From: Scleromitrula shiraiana
Taxonomy: Eukaryota > Ascomycota > Leotiomycetes > Helotiales > Sclerotiniaceae
Reading direction: 5' to 3'
Assembly: GCA_028455995.1 (NCBI GenBank)
Contig: JABELC010000011.1
Location: 1,364,001 to 1,428,000, forward strand
Length of the DNA: 64,000 nt
The notes beneath the pieces were generated by a model. It saw nothing but the letters and a program-made list of their open reading frames with translations, was not told where the DNA came from and did no database searches. Both the position numbers and the translations under genes were made by a program. Each line of letters opens with the position of its first letter. The first letter of the stretch is position 1. Of the stretch, positions 34,148-46,589 are shown piece after piece.

Positions 34148-36506
34148 CTAACCCTCCGCATCAACAAACTCATCCAAACTATCCGTCTCCGTATCCTTCC
34201 TCACCAACGTCGCCGCCGTCCCCGCATTAACATTAACATTAGCATCAGCACCCACATTCCCAAAACCACTCTGATTTATATTTTCCCTACCACCCAGAGA
34301 AGAGGCCGGGGTCGCCTGAGTCGGTAAATCCCTCTTCAAATCGTCATGAAAATCGATTAAGGAGCCTTGATTTTGCGCCTGTACCGTACTAGTAGATTGG
34401 AGAGTATGTTCTAGTTCTTTCTGCATCTGGCCGTTATTTTGCGTTTGGGCGTAGTGAAGATCCGCTGGTATATGCGATGGTGGTGTGAATGTTGATGTGG
34501 ATGTGGGAGGGGCAGCAGGTGACAATGTATCGACCCCGAAATCAATGAGATTCTCCTGGGCTTGGAGCGGAGCTTGAGCTGGTACTGCTGATGGTATTGA
34601 GACTTTGGCCTGTTCTTGATGTTCAACATGGTGATGCGGTGGAGGGATTTGGTTTTTCCCTGGGAATTTCTGACCTGGAAGTATGGGGTAGACTGCGAAG
34701 ATTTGTTCCGTCTGCTTTTGTGGTGTATCGCCATCACTATTTTTCCTACATTAGTAATTGAATATCAAAATAATAGTGCAGGAGAAACTTACATGCTGGC
34801 ATTCAAAATCCAATCTAAATCTTCTTCACCTTCTTCGGAACCACCGGGTCCACCTCTAATTGGCCTGAATAACCTTGGATGCCATTCAACACCATCTTCT
34901 ACTCTTTTAGCTGCCTCATCTCTTTGCATATCTTCAATAAAAGTCTTCTCGTCTGTTGCTACTTCGTGATTTCGCTCTTTTACTGCTTTTGCTGTCTTAG
35001 CCCATAATTTCTGTGATTCTCGGTCATCTTGTTCTTCCAATGGTCTTGATAATGGGGGCGATGGTCTTGCTCTTGTTGCATCAAATAAAACTTCTTTTTT
35101 CCCGGTCTAGATTCATTCAGTTAGCAATCTCTTAATATCATCCAATTTCAGATTCCCTACCTTAACGTTTTTAATCGACATCTCCCCATTCCACATTCCC
35201 GAAAGCTCATATAGGACCTCCCCAGTCTTGTCATTTTTGATGGAGCCTCCAATAGCGTTGTATGTTCCTCCAAAGTAACCTTTCGTCTTAAATTCAATAT
35301 CCGCACTCAACCCCAGCTCTGGACAGCGTACAAAACTGTGATCTCCAAGCTCATATTTCATCTTTCCGAAAAGGATACCTCGCGCGTACATGTTCGGTTG
35401 TGTAAGAATACTAAAAAAGCACTGAATTAGTACTTTATTTCCTCCTTTTTGCCCGACTAAAATGCAGCATTAAAACCTACTATCGTTCCCCTTTAGGACC
35501 ATCCCCTCTATTTAAAAATCTCAAAATAGCAATCCCCTCCATCATACTAGCAGCCGAGTTTCCCAAGAACTTACTACGCGGTTTCAAGCATCCATCAATG
35601 CGAATATGATGTTCGGGAGCCATATAAAAGTAACTTGACTTCGGAGGATGATGTGAAGTTTGTTCAGAGATATAATATCCTTTGGTATCATCTGGGAATT
35701 GCCAATAACAAGTGTAAATTTCGCCGAGAATAGGATTAAGTGGTTTCTTGACTCCTCTACAGCAATGATTTGTGAAATTAGTGACCATAATCTAACCATC
35801 TTATTTTCCTACACTGCGGGAGTTGAACTTACGGAGGTTTGATATGCCATCCACTCAAATAGAACTTAACCACCGACACAAACCTCTGTACTGGATCATC
35901 CACTTCCGACATCGGTAGTAAAGTTTCCGGATGTGCCATGAAGCTACAACACGTTCAACATCAGCCTATATCCCACATCATCCCAATCAATTTTATCCCT
36001 AAACTCCAAACCATAACCGCAAACTCCTCGTTGTCAAAACCCCACCATGAGCACGTACTTTGTAATTCTCTCCAGCATACTCCTCGGTTCCAAGATAAAC
36101 GTAGGTAGAACAACACGACTCAAATCAGCCCCCGGTCGTAGTTGAGAGATAATATGCGAAAGCACTATATGAAGATCCCCCTCAGTCAGCCTTGCCATAC
36201 CAAGCACAGAAACACAAACCCCAAGCCTGTTTCTCTCTCTCGTTCGAAGGAAAAGTAGAGTAAGCTCAAGGCAAAAGATTATCAAGCATACCATTTCCCT
36301 GTTCTGGTTCAACAACTGTAGTTTCATCCTCTGGATCCGAAATCTTCGACTCGTCGGCGGAAGACCGGTTGCCTATAATTTTGAGACCTTGATATTAGTA
36401 TATATTAATCGATGGATGAGGAGAAGAGAAATATAAAAGGGAGAAAGGAAAAAGGATGGGACATACTAGCACCGGATTGCCTTCTGTGAGAATGACCTAA
36501 AACCAT
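34148..36506 (-). CDS. Oxysterol-binding-protein-related lipid transfer protein, Osh6/Osh7 class
   Basis: Eight exons encode 591 residues: 36467-36506, 36292-36372, 36059-36164, 35833-35943, 35481-35756, 35161-35410, 34793-35106 and 34148-34745, with introns of 47-127 nt. The ORD signature EQTSHHPP is present, as are the lid/entry segment LPTFILEPRSMLERIT and GVKKPLNPILGE. There is no PH or ankyrin domain. These motifs match yeast Osh6/Osh7 much better than the sterol-binding Osh4, so the likely role is exchange of phosphatidylserine for PI4P between ER and plasma membrane. The last 160 residues are a Gln/Pro/Thr-rich tail absent from yeast Osh6. It carries two LIDF motifs (NLIDFGVD and SLIDFHDD) and an acidic end (DSLDEFVDAEG). 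The N-terminal exon is tiny (40 nt; MVLGHSHRRQSGA). The gene converges on U2AF. The family call is firm; the ligand is inferred. Confidence 0.93.
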
Positions 36507-37520
36507 ACTCACGACTCTTTGAAGTTGTCTGTGAGTGAGTAATTAGGTAGGTTGTAGGTGGATGTAGTAGGTAAGTAAAAGAAAAATAAAGATTTCAAAA
36601 TCCTCTTTTCTACTATTGTATTATTATCTATGAAGAAACTCTCTCTCTTTTTCCCTTTCTCTCTCGATATTCAAATAGGTATAAAGTGAAGAATTCGATA
36701 AATATTTAATAATTTATTTATCTTTTTGAAAGATTTTTCTCTAGACTCGGTGGTGGATATGTAGTTGATTGAGAACGGTAAAGGTAAGTAATAAGTAATG
36801 AATAGGATAGATGGGGTGGGTGAGTTGGTGGAGTAAGAATCCAAGTCCATAAACCGAGAGAACAAGAAGAATGGTTGAGTAACGTAAAGCAAAGCATAGT
36901 AAAGTACGGTAAAGCAACGCAACCACATACATATATAACGTAAAAACCTCAATAAGAACGTCACAAGCAACATATTTTTTTTTTTTTTTTAGTATTTAGA
37001 TTTAGATCAATTATTGATTAGTCTAGTATCGGTATGTAGCAAGTCTGATCACTGTATAAGTGTCACTCACTACTGTACTTATTAGACCGGTAGAATAATA
37101 AAGGACAAATTCTAATGTGTCAGTTTTTGTAATCCTCGTGGACATAGAACTAGGAGACTACATAGGCAAAGGTGTAGGGTAATGGGTAATGGGTAATGGG
37201 TCATAGGTAATGGGTAATAGATTATTAGTATATTAGTTAGTCAAAAGTTGTGGGAAATTTATTACAGGAATAAAAAAAAAGCCACAATAATACAAAATAT
37301 GTAGGTACATCGATGAATAATGGATGATTGAAATATTCTTTCGTCATCGGTGTAGTTGGTATTAGTTTGATTATTAATACGCGGAATTGATTTAGCCTTT
37401 TAGAAATCGTAGAAACCTCCTCTAGTCTACTAGTCTACGAGTCTACGAGAGTAAGTAAAAGTGTATTTCTCTCGCCGCTATATAACCTTTACCTCCCCTC
37501 CCCTCTATTTCAATACAACA

Positions 37521-37560
37521 CAACACAGCACAACACAGCACAACACAGCACAACACAGCA
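37521..37560. repeat. Four CAACACAGCA decamers
   Basis: Four perfect 10-base copies in tandem, flanked by related ACACA-rich sequence on both sides. A similar ACACA pentamer family recurs near 58930-58990. Confidence 0.9.
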
Positions 37561-38944
37561 CAGCACATCACAGCCACCCACCAACCTCGCTTCTCCCTCC
37601 CCTATCCTCATCCTCTCTCAACAGGGCAGAAAAATCCTCTCCAAAAGCCATCCATCCACTTCCAAACCTCCCTTCCTCTTCCTTTTCTCCTTCCCCATCC
37701 CCATCTCCTCCTTTCTCATTCCCACTCTCCACAAACCAAACCATACTCCTATCCATCCTCTTCTCTAACCTTTCAACTAGCCCGCCTATATAGCTACAGA
37801 AACCGCATACACTCACTCACTCAACTCAACTTATATATCATCCATCCATCCGTATCATCCAGTTTCTTTCGTCATCAAGAAAGTACATCCATTCACTCAT
37901 TTATTCATTATAAACATCACCTCAAACCATCTATCCATCCACCTATCAAAAATTATACAATATAATATATAGATGATATATAAATAACAAACAAAATAAA
38001 TAAAAAATAAACTATAAACTCATAATACCAATGATACAACAACTTATTACATTGCATTAAATCATATCTACTACATCATATCACATCATATCATACTATT
38101 ATCAAATAAACAATTACATTATTTTATATTATATTATCCCTCCCTAAATCTTCCTATATCTCGCTAAATCCCACCTACTCCCTTCATCTTCCCATCATCC
38201 CATTCATCAACCACTCACTCTTTCCATATAATGATACATACATACATACATACATCTACCAATCGATCTCGCTCTAACTTCCAATCCCAATCCAACCCCA
38301 ATCTCCTCCATCCTAACCCATCCTAACCCATCCAACCTACCATCCATCCATCCAATCTCCAATCTCCAATCTCCAACAAACAATAGAAAATAGGAAATAC
38401 AAACACAAAACATACATAAAGAAAAAGAGAAATAAAAATACAACATCCCATGCTTATCCCATCCTATCCCATCCCATAACTATCCCCATCCCATCCCATC
38501 CCATCACAATCCTATCCCATCACATCACATCACTATCACATCACATCACATCGCTATCCCATCCTATCCACAGACTTTAATCCCTTCCTCTCTTATTACA
38601 TACATACAAACATACAAACATACAAACAAAATAACATGATACCAAGATAAACGCATAGTATAAATGAATAAAAGTAGACCCAACCCAGCGAGAAGAAAAG
38701 GAGAAGAAAAAGAGAAAGAAAAGGAGAAAAAAAGGCATATTAATTAATAGTATCTTCAAAGTTGATTGTTTATGACATGTTATATTTAAAAAAAAAATTA
38801 TATCCGTACATCCATCCATCCATCCATCCATCCTAATCCATTCAGGCCATATACTCCATTCCATTCCTTGCCTTGCCTTACCTTGCCTTCCCTTGCCCCA
38901 TCCATTTTATCCCATCCCATCCCCATCCCCCAATCCCCCATCTG

Positions 38945-39052
38945 ACCTCATCTCACCTCATCTCACCTCATCTCACCTCACCTCACCACATCCATATCAA
39001 TCAATCAATCAATCAATCAATTAATCAATCAATCAATCAATCAATCAATCAA
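38945..39052. repeat. ATCTCACCTC decamers and (TCAA)n array
   Basis: About four copies of a CTCATCTCAC-type decamer (38945-38992) are followed by about 14 TCAA tetramers (38997-39052) with one TTAA variant. The array stops about 25 bases before the stop codon of the TRP-like gene, so it lies in that gene's 3' UTR. Confidence 0.9.
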
Positions 39053-39076
39053 CCAACCAATCCAACAATCAACCAA

Positions 39077-42000
39077 TCACCTCCGACCCTCCATACTGCT
39101 CCCCCCACTCCTACTCCCACTCCGCCTCCCACCCCAACCTCCATCCACGAGCTCCGCCTGACTCCCCAAAAACTCCGGATGATCCTCCCTCGGATTAATA
39201 GTATGAATATGATGCTGACTAACAAACCCCACACTAGTCGGTCTCTCGAGTCCATAATCCTCCGAAAAATGTCCACCAAACGACGACGAATTCCCCCTCG
39301 AATGTCCCCCTGATGATTCATTATGCGGCGCGATGCTCGATCGGGCAGAGATATCTGAATGGCGTTTTGTGGAATTCGATCGTTCGAAGGGGAGTCGGGA
39401 ATTGACGGATAATTGGTGCGAGTGCCCGCTAATATCTCTACTATCCCTGACTGTCATATCTATACTTTGGGATTTTCGACGGGAGCTTTTTCGTGGGACT
39501 GAGGGTTTTGGAGAGAGTTGTCGGGATGGCATGGAGGCTATATCGCTCATTCTTGTACCATGAGGTATTCTTGAGCTAGCTTTGGAAGGGAATCTACTTG
39601 GCAATTCCATACCGCCATCAGGAATAGCCAGTCCTTGAAGAGACGGAGGAATATCGGAAATTCTAGTCATCTCGATCTCATGATCATCATCATGATAACT
39701 CGTTCCATCATCCGAACCTATAGGGCTAACCGACTCTCCATCATCATCACCCGCGGCTCCATCCACAGGTTGTGGGCCAGCATGCTGTGAAACTCTTGCG
39801 CCATTTCTTCCATCATCAGAATCCGAATCAATAGGGCCATGCCGAATGCCTCCAGTCGCGACAGGTATTCCTTCCGGTGGAGACTCTTCACCACCTGCAT
39901 GCCTTGCATTACTCATACCTGGCGGCATCCTCGAGCTTCTCACCACCTCGAACCCCTTACCCTTTTCTTTAGTTTTCCCACCAAAAAGACCCTTAAACCA
40001 TCCTGCGGCAGATGCAGGTATTCCAGTAGGATCTGTTGGACCAGTCTTGATCCTTCGACTTGGAGTATTGGCATTTAAGGCCGGTCCACGCACACCGTAG
40101 TAAAAATCTACCTCTCTAGTGGTATAATCTGCCTTCGACCGATTCAGATCCGCTAAAGTTCCATCCATGGGTGCTTGTGGAGTTGGACTGTTACGACCCG
40201 AAATAGATGGTCCCTCAAATGGTTCAACGGCATCAGCAGGCCCTGACTCGTGTTGACTCCATCGTTTATTTGTCCACTCTCCACTTGCCCACGATCCTCG
40301 ACTCCTTGCACCCGGAGAATAAGCATCAACTGTTGGCCGACGAAATCTTGGTGGGCGATAGTATGGGTCGGCTGTGTCAATTGTGTTCAAACCTAATATG
40401 GGGGCTTTATTACGGCCAGATCGTGACGCAGCTGTGGGTAAGAATGAGAATGTACTTGCTTCTCCTGGTGTGGTAGGAGTATATGAGCTTGGCACTCCAC
40501 TGCCAACATGATGTGATGGCATTGCGCCATATGCATCTACACCATTAGAATCAAGTCCTACACTTTGTCTATTAAATAACACACCTGCACTACCAGCAGA
40601 CTGGCTCCTTAGTCTACTGCCTTCTATTAAGTATGATTTCCTATCTTGATCAGAGAGCATCGCAGCACTTGATAGTTGACTCTGTCGAGATGTAGCGTCA
40701 CGACGAGGTAATCTGCGGGATAATTGTCGCATTCCAAACACCTTAACTAATCCACCCCTAGCTGCACCACTTTCATCCCCTCCAGCCCCTGCAAGTCGAG
40801 CAGCAACTTCAACAATAGTCTGTATCGCGTTGAGCAAGAAGCCAAATATGAGAACAATGGCATGCATCAATAAAATTGCATATCCAATCCATCCCTTCGG
40901 TCCATCTGTCACACCCAACGATGGAGCGAAAGCTATCATCAACAAAATAGTTGCAAACCTCAAAACAGCAAAGAATGTGTGGTAGGCGTTCATCGACGTT
41001 GGCGAATGGAAAGGTCGGAATGCGTGTAATGTTAAAACAGTAATAACTTCGCAAATCGCAAGAAGAACTAATTGGGCGATACCAGAAGGCTGAACAGCGC
41101 CGATTGCAATTCCACGAACGAATGTGAGAAGTACTGGAACAAGGGCAAATGGAGCAGCGTTGTCCGAGTAAGTGTTGTATAGTGCCCCGTAAGTCAAGAC
41201 TGTGGGCAGATCATCGAACAAATAAGACTTGGGTCTGGTTGAAGCAATGAAATATAACAGCCAAAAAGCAAAACAAACAATAACCACCAGCATAAGTACG
41301 GCTAGACCAGTAGTGAACGCAGGGGACTTCGAAGCAACAACTAATTGGAACATGGATAGGGCAACGGTTGGAAGTAGGAAGTAGTTGAAGACAATGCGAA
41401 TGACATTCCCAACAGAAAAGGGCATGTTCTTTTTTCTCAAATCTTCTTCTTGTGTTCCCATGATCAGCCTGTAAATCCAACGCATGGCAAATCCGATTTG
41501 AATAAGTGCGAGAGTGACTCCAATGATAGCCAGAAGCCATACGGCCATACCTGCCCAAACATCATCTACAGCTCCCATTCCAATCAACTGCCGCATACGA
41601 TCAAGCCCATAAGTGGTAGAATCGACTACATAAATGCCATCAACCAAGCTATCCACGTAACTATTGCTAACAAAGCTTTCGTTAAACATAAGAGCAGACC
41701 AGGCGACCTTGCTGACAATAGGCTGATAGAAGCCAGGATATTGGAGAGTCAAACTTCCAGTCAATGCTACAAATTGAATGTATTGTAAGCAATCTCCAAA
41801 ACCGGGTGTGACCAACCGAAGTAGATCTGCATCCCGTCCATAATTTGTCGTCCAGCGAAATGTATCAGTAGAGCCCCAAGGACTGTATATGGCAGCAAAA
41901 GCAGTTGCAACCCCAACACATATTAGCACTACAAGGGGGAGAAATTTGATGACCCCAGCCAAATTTGATCCAATATCAGGTGTGATATTTGCCGATATGC

Positions 42001-42883
42001 AACCAATTGCTGTAGCAGCAGTATCGCCGTTCTTGATCACAAGTGTTGTAGTAAAGGTGGTGAAAGCATACGACGAATAAAAGTTGTTCGAGAAACCGAA
42101 TGAAGGTAGAACGTAAGGATCATCCCTGAGATTCATTAGTTTCAATCATATAACGGCATATCCTTTAAGAGCTTACCTAGTTACATTAAACAACGGAGCA
42201 AGAGGGCAAGACGCATTGACGAGTTGATCACAAAAATCTACATATTGACTATATGGCTCATAGGTCAAAACCGCAACCTTGTTAGATAACGTTGTGAGCT
42301 TTTGCGAAGTTGAATCTGGTTCATCCGCGATCTTCCCATTGTAATCACTCGTCGAATTGCTAGTCCAATATGCCGTATCGTTCGCTGGAGGTAAAGGAGC
42401 AAGTAAAGCACCCGGTCCCGATCCTCTCACATTACCCCATACCCTAACCGCAAGGTTATGACTTGAATCCGTAGTATTGAAGACTGCGTTGAAGAACGAA
42501 GGAACGAATTGTAATTGATAAGGCTCGTCATGTTGATATGCATTCGAAAGGCAATTTGTGAAATCTATAAAGACAGCAGACACTGGATTGACCACAAAAT
42601 TTGCTACCAGTAGGAGAAGAAATCCCCATGTGCTAAATGAGGTTCTCGTAAAAGATTTAAAGGAAAGACGACTGAATCGAGGAGGTTGATCATGAGCGAG
42701 AGGTTGCTTTGATATAGTGGACTGATTAGAATTTGATGTATCCTCCAAGTCCCCTCCCCTTATTTGTTCTGTCTTCCAACAGTCCGCAGACATTATCGAT
42801 TTGGTATTCGGATAACTCGTTCGATCATGATCAACATAGGAATTCGAAATGACCTGAGCTTCGTATCTCGACTTTTCTGGCAT
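39077..42883 (-). CDS. ML-like/TRP-type polytopic membrane protein, Pkd2-like
   Basis: Exons are 42177-42883 and 39077-42125, with a 51-nt intron (GTAAGC...CTCAG), giving 1251 residues from the ATG at 42883. The frame is open further up to 43147, and another ATG lies at 42793, so the start is uncertain. A hydrophobic signal-anchor (WGFLLLLVANFVVNPVSA, about residues 92-109) precedes an ML-like lumenal domain of about 140 residues (FIDFTNCLSNAYQHDEPYQL...; several NxS/T sites and Cys pairs). Then come about nine transmembrane helices (about residues 285-700), and a cytoplasmic tail of over 500 residues rich in Ser, Arg and Gly. This is the architecture of fungal TRP-like proteins such as fission yeast Pkd2 and the Flc family, implicated in calcium entry, wall integrity and cytokinesis. 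Whether it conducts ions is inference. It lies on the same strand as, and between, the Osh-like and tricalbin genes. Confidence 0.85.
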
Positions 42884-45800
42884 TGGTAGTACGAATGATC
42901 GTACCCAGCGATGAACGAATGCTAGTTGAGCATATGCATATGAAGTGATTGGATTGCAACTTTCAAAACGCCATGGTGATGTGGTCGCCAATGCCAAAAA
43001 AGCAATGAATAGTTTCCTATTTGAAAAACAACAAACTCCCTTGGGTCGGTCCTTGGTCTTTTGGGTTGGGTTGGGGGGGGGCGGCTTTTTCGTTAAACCC
43101 AATAATATTATTATTATGTACTGTAAGCCTAGTTCCTTCTGAAACACCTAGAGAATAATGAACTGTATATGTTGGCAAGTGCTATGGAATTTGCAAAAAG
43201 GTAAAGTAAAACAAATTATTAGTCAAAGTAGAAATTAGTCAAAGTAGAAGAGTTTCCAAAGGTTTATTATTAATCTTGTATTATTTTCCCGACAAAATCC
43301 AATGAAATAAAAGTAGAATCCAAATTTCTTTACAAGGCGGCCCGAGAAAATAGTATAGTAAATGAATGAATGAATGCTAATGGATGAGCAGGGAGGAGGG
43401 GGAGGAGGAGGAGGAGGAGGAGGAGGAGGGGGAAAATAGGGAATAGGTATAGGTATGAATTGTTAAGTTAACTTGATTTGTTGATTTCAAAAGGTGGTTA
43501 TTGATTGTAAGAGTATTGGTTGGTATTGGGTGGTATTGGTAGCAATGGTATTAGAGAAAAAAGTACATGGAGATTCACAGTCATAGAGAGACGGAGACAG
43601 AGACAGAGGCAAAGACAGAGACAGAGAGAGTAAGGTAGCAGCAAGGTAGCAGCAAGGTAGCAAGCAAAGCAATGAGATAGATTTTTAGAACTATGAGGAG
43701 TTAAGAATTATTAAGAAGATCGGCCCTCGTATTGTCTCTTTCCGGATCCACTAATAAATTGACTTTCTCAAGGTTTTTTTTTTCTTTTTTTTACCTTTCC
43801 TTCTATCCATGAACAAGTGCTCTCTAAATTTATCACGATCAAGCAAATTAAATTTATTCTACAGTATTATTGATATGGATCTTTCTCTATACACATATGT
43901 ATATAATATATATATATATATATATATACACATATTCTCTGAATTTTGATCGGGTATTGAGTTTACGATAATAACCGAATGCAAATTCATATTATACCCC
44001 TACAGATACTATATATATATATATATAAAATAACTGATCTCAACTAATCTCAACTGATCTCAACTAGAGTAAATCGATCCATTATTGATGGATCCCAAAG
44101 TACGTACTATACATACTAATCATTCCAGATAAAAGTCTCACTCACCTGGGCACTCATTGATTAAAGTTTCCAATCCATAGATGTCTAAGAAACCTCCATC
44201 TCAATCCCAATCTCAAAAGTTTTGGCGCTCCAATCAAGATCTCTCATCTCTCTCATCTCTTCCAATAGATTCTTACTGTATCGCACTGCCGGTATACTGT
44301 CCATCATTTTAATAAACTTTTCCACATAAAAATAAGTGTATACACACTACATACTCGACATACTACATACTACTTACTACTTACTACTTACTACTTACTA
44401 CTTACTACTTACTACTTACAACCTAGACCTAGGCCCGCCGCATCTAGGCACTGCACAGGTGTACTGTACAGCCACAGCCACAATATAATACCCACTGCCC
44501 TCGAGCATTCTTTTAACCTCGGAAAACTAACACTAGTTACATATAGATATGAATATGAATATGGATATGGATATGGATACATCATTTCTATTTATATCTC
44601 TACGTACGTGCTATTTTTCTACAGGGGGGTGAAGGGGAAGGGGTGTGAGTGAGGGTCTGGGTTTTGGATACGGGTTTCTAATACACCTATGTATACTATG
44701 TAGGTACGGAATGGTTCCATCGATATCGTATTATTGACTGCAGGTATAAGTATTATACCATACTCGAATAATACATACCGGTATATATACTGCACAGTAC
44801 TTATATAAATGCATATCACTGACCCATCAATCACCCATCCCATCCCATCCCATCTGATTCCCTCCTCTTATACGAACAATATGATGGAATAAGATCGTGC
44901 ATTCGTGCATTCTATGAATAATCATTAGTAGATTAAGAACAAACCAGAAGGAATACGAACGAGACAGCACGATAACCACACACAAACGCATCAACCAAAC
45001 AACCCACAAGAAAATCTTACTTCCACAAGGTGAACAAACACTCTCCAGGAAAACCGAGTACGTGAGCATACAATAGACTGGTAGGAAACGATATGGCGGT
45101 CGACGCTAATATGATCCGATCATCTCGCTCTCTTCAAGCAAGCCCCCATCCATCATGATTACATTGCAAGGACATTCACCATTGCGGAAAGTCAGTTTCG
45201 TATGTATGTATGTATAGTAGAGAGGTTAGAGATCGCATATAAACGCACATATACATATATATATATATAAATATAATATACACAAGTTACCATAGCCGTA
45301 ACGAGATATATTTCTATTCCATACGAACCTTTACCTCCCCCGCTTTGAACCCTCCTCTCTCCCTCAGCTATCTAAAACCCATAGATGCCAAATTCAAAAT
45401 TCCATCCATCCATCCACCCATTATATTGTATTATATTATATTATCCATCGCAAGCTCCACGTAAGCGTGGGGATATTCAGAACTAGAATTTGGTTATATA
45501 CATACATACCTATTGCCAGCTACTCTTACTTATTTACTAGTATAGTAACTCGATTTGATATGATTTGATATAATATGATACGATATAATATAATATAACG
45601 TTTATATTGGTTTTATTTATGATTGCGGAGAAATGGATAGATACTCGTAGATTGATAGATAGATAGATAGATAGATAGATTAATAGATTAATAAACATAT
45701 ATAAAAACAAATAAATTAATCAATTAATTAACTTATAAACTTTTCATTCATTCATTCACTCGCAACTACATCATCATTGATTAACCAAACTATCAACTAT

Positions 45801-46589
45801 CAACTACCAACTATCAACTAATAATCATCAACTCAACTACCAATCAATCAATCAATCAATTAATCATCTCATCAACACCCCTATCCTATATCAATTTTCC
45901 CTCTCCTCATCTCATCTCCCTCTACATCTCATCTCATCTCCCTCTACATCCTCCCTCTACATCCTCCCTCTCCCCTTCCAACCAGCAACAATTAGTCACT
46001 TATCAAACAACTTTCAATCTCAACATCCATCCCATCCCTCCTCTCTCCACTCCAATTACTTTACTCCCCACAAACCAATCCCAAAGAAATCCATCTCATC
46101 TCCACAACTTAAAGAAACCAAAAAAGCACATTAATTCATTCATCCATTAATTAATTCATTAATTCATTCATTCATTACTAACAAGAACTGAAAGGCCAGA
46201 AAAAGCCAAAAAAAAAAAACCAAAAAAAAATAAATATATGGTATTTGCCAAAAAGAAGTTGAAGTAAAAGAAGAAAAGAAGAATAGAAAAAAAAACATAA
46301 AATATTAATTATAAAAATAACCCAAAAAAACATTGTGAATATTTTCCCCAGATTATGAACGATTAGTTTGGTTTTTTTTTCTCAAGGTTCGCCGGAATTA
46401 CATTGTGAATATGAACGAATATGCGCCCTTTCCATTTTCCTTCCATCCATCCTTCCTTCCTTCCATCCATGCCCCCATCCATGCCCCCTCCTCCCCGCCT
46501 AGCCATTTCCCCATCCATCCATCCATTCCATTCCAACCCACACTCTTATACCCTCACAAACCCCATCCACCCATCCACCAATCCACCCC
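42884..46589. other. Repeat-rich spacer upstream of the TRP-like gene
   Basis: 42884-43147 is open in frame with the TRP-like gene and may be leader or extra N-terminus. The rest has no supportable gene. It contains a GAG array (43395-43430), (TA)n runs near 43906-43928 and 44011-44028, TACTACT heptamers (44368-44418), GATA tetramers near 45651-45680, ATTA/TCAA-rich stretches (45715-45870), and CT-rich runs up to the 3' end of the tricalbin gene. Confidence 0.6.
44368..44418. repeat. (TACTACT)n heptamer array
   Basis: About seven tandem copies of a heptamer (TACTACT, equivalently ACTTACT) in a spacer. It has no coding meaning. Confidence 0.85.

Larger units (their letters stand above)
36507..39076. 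other. Upstream region of the Osh gene and 3' flank of the TRP-like gene, repeat-rich
   Basis: No gene is supportable. 36507-37000 is the probable promoter and leader of the Osh gene. 37440-39060 is a long plus-strand pyrimidine/CA-rich stretch of CATCC, ATCCC, CACAACACAG and TCAA repeats that gives Pro/Ser/His-rich false frames (37461-37793, 38873-39313). Confidence 0.6.

Noticed and set aside
37461..37793. Pro/Ser/His-rich plus-strand ORF
   Set aside because: It is a product of CT- and CA-rich simple repeats, with an equally long frame on the opposite strand.
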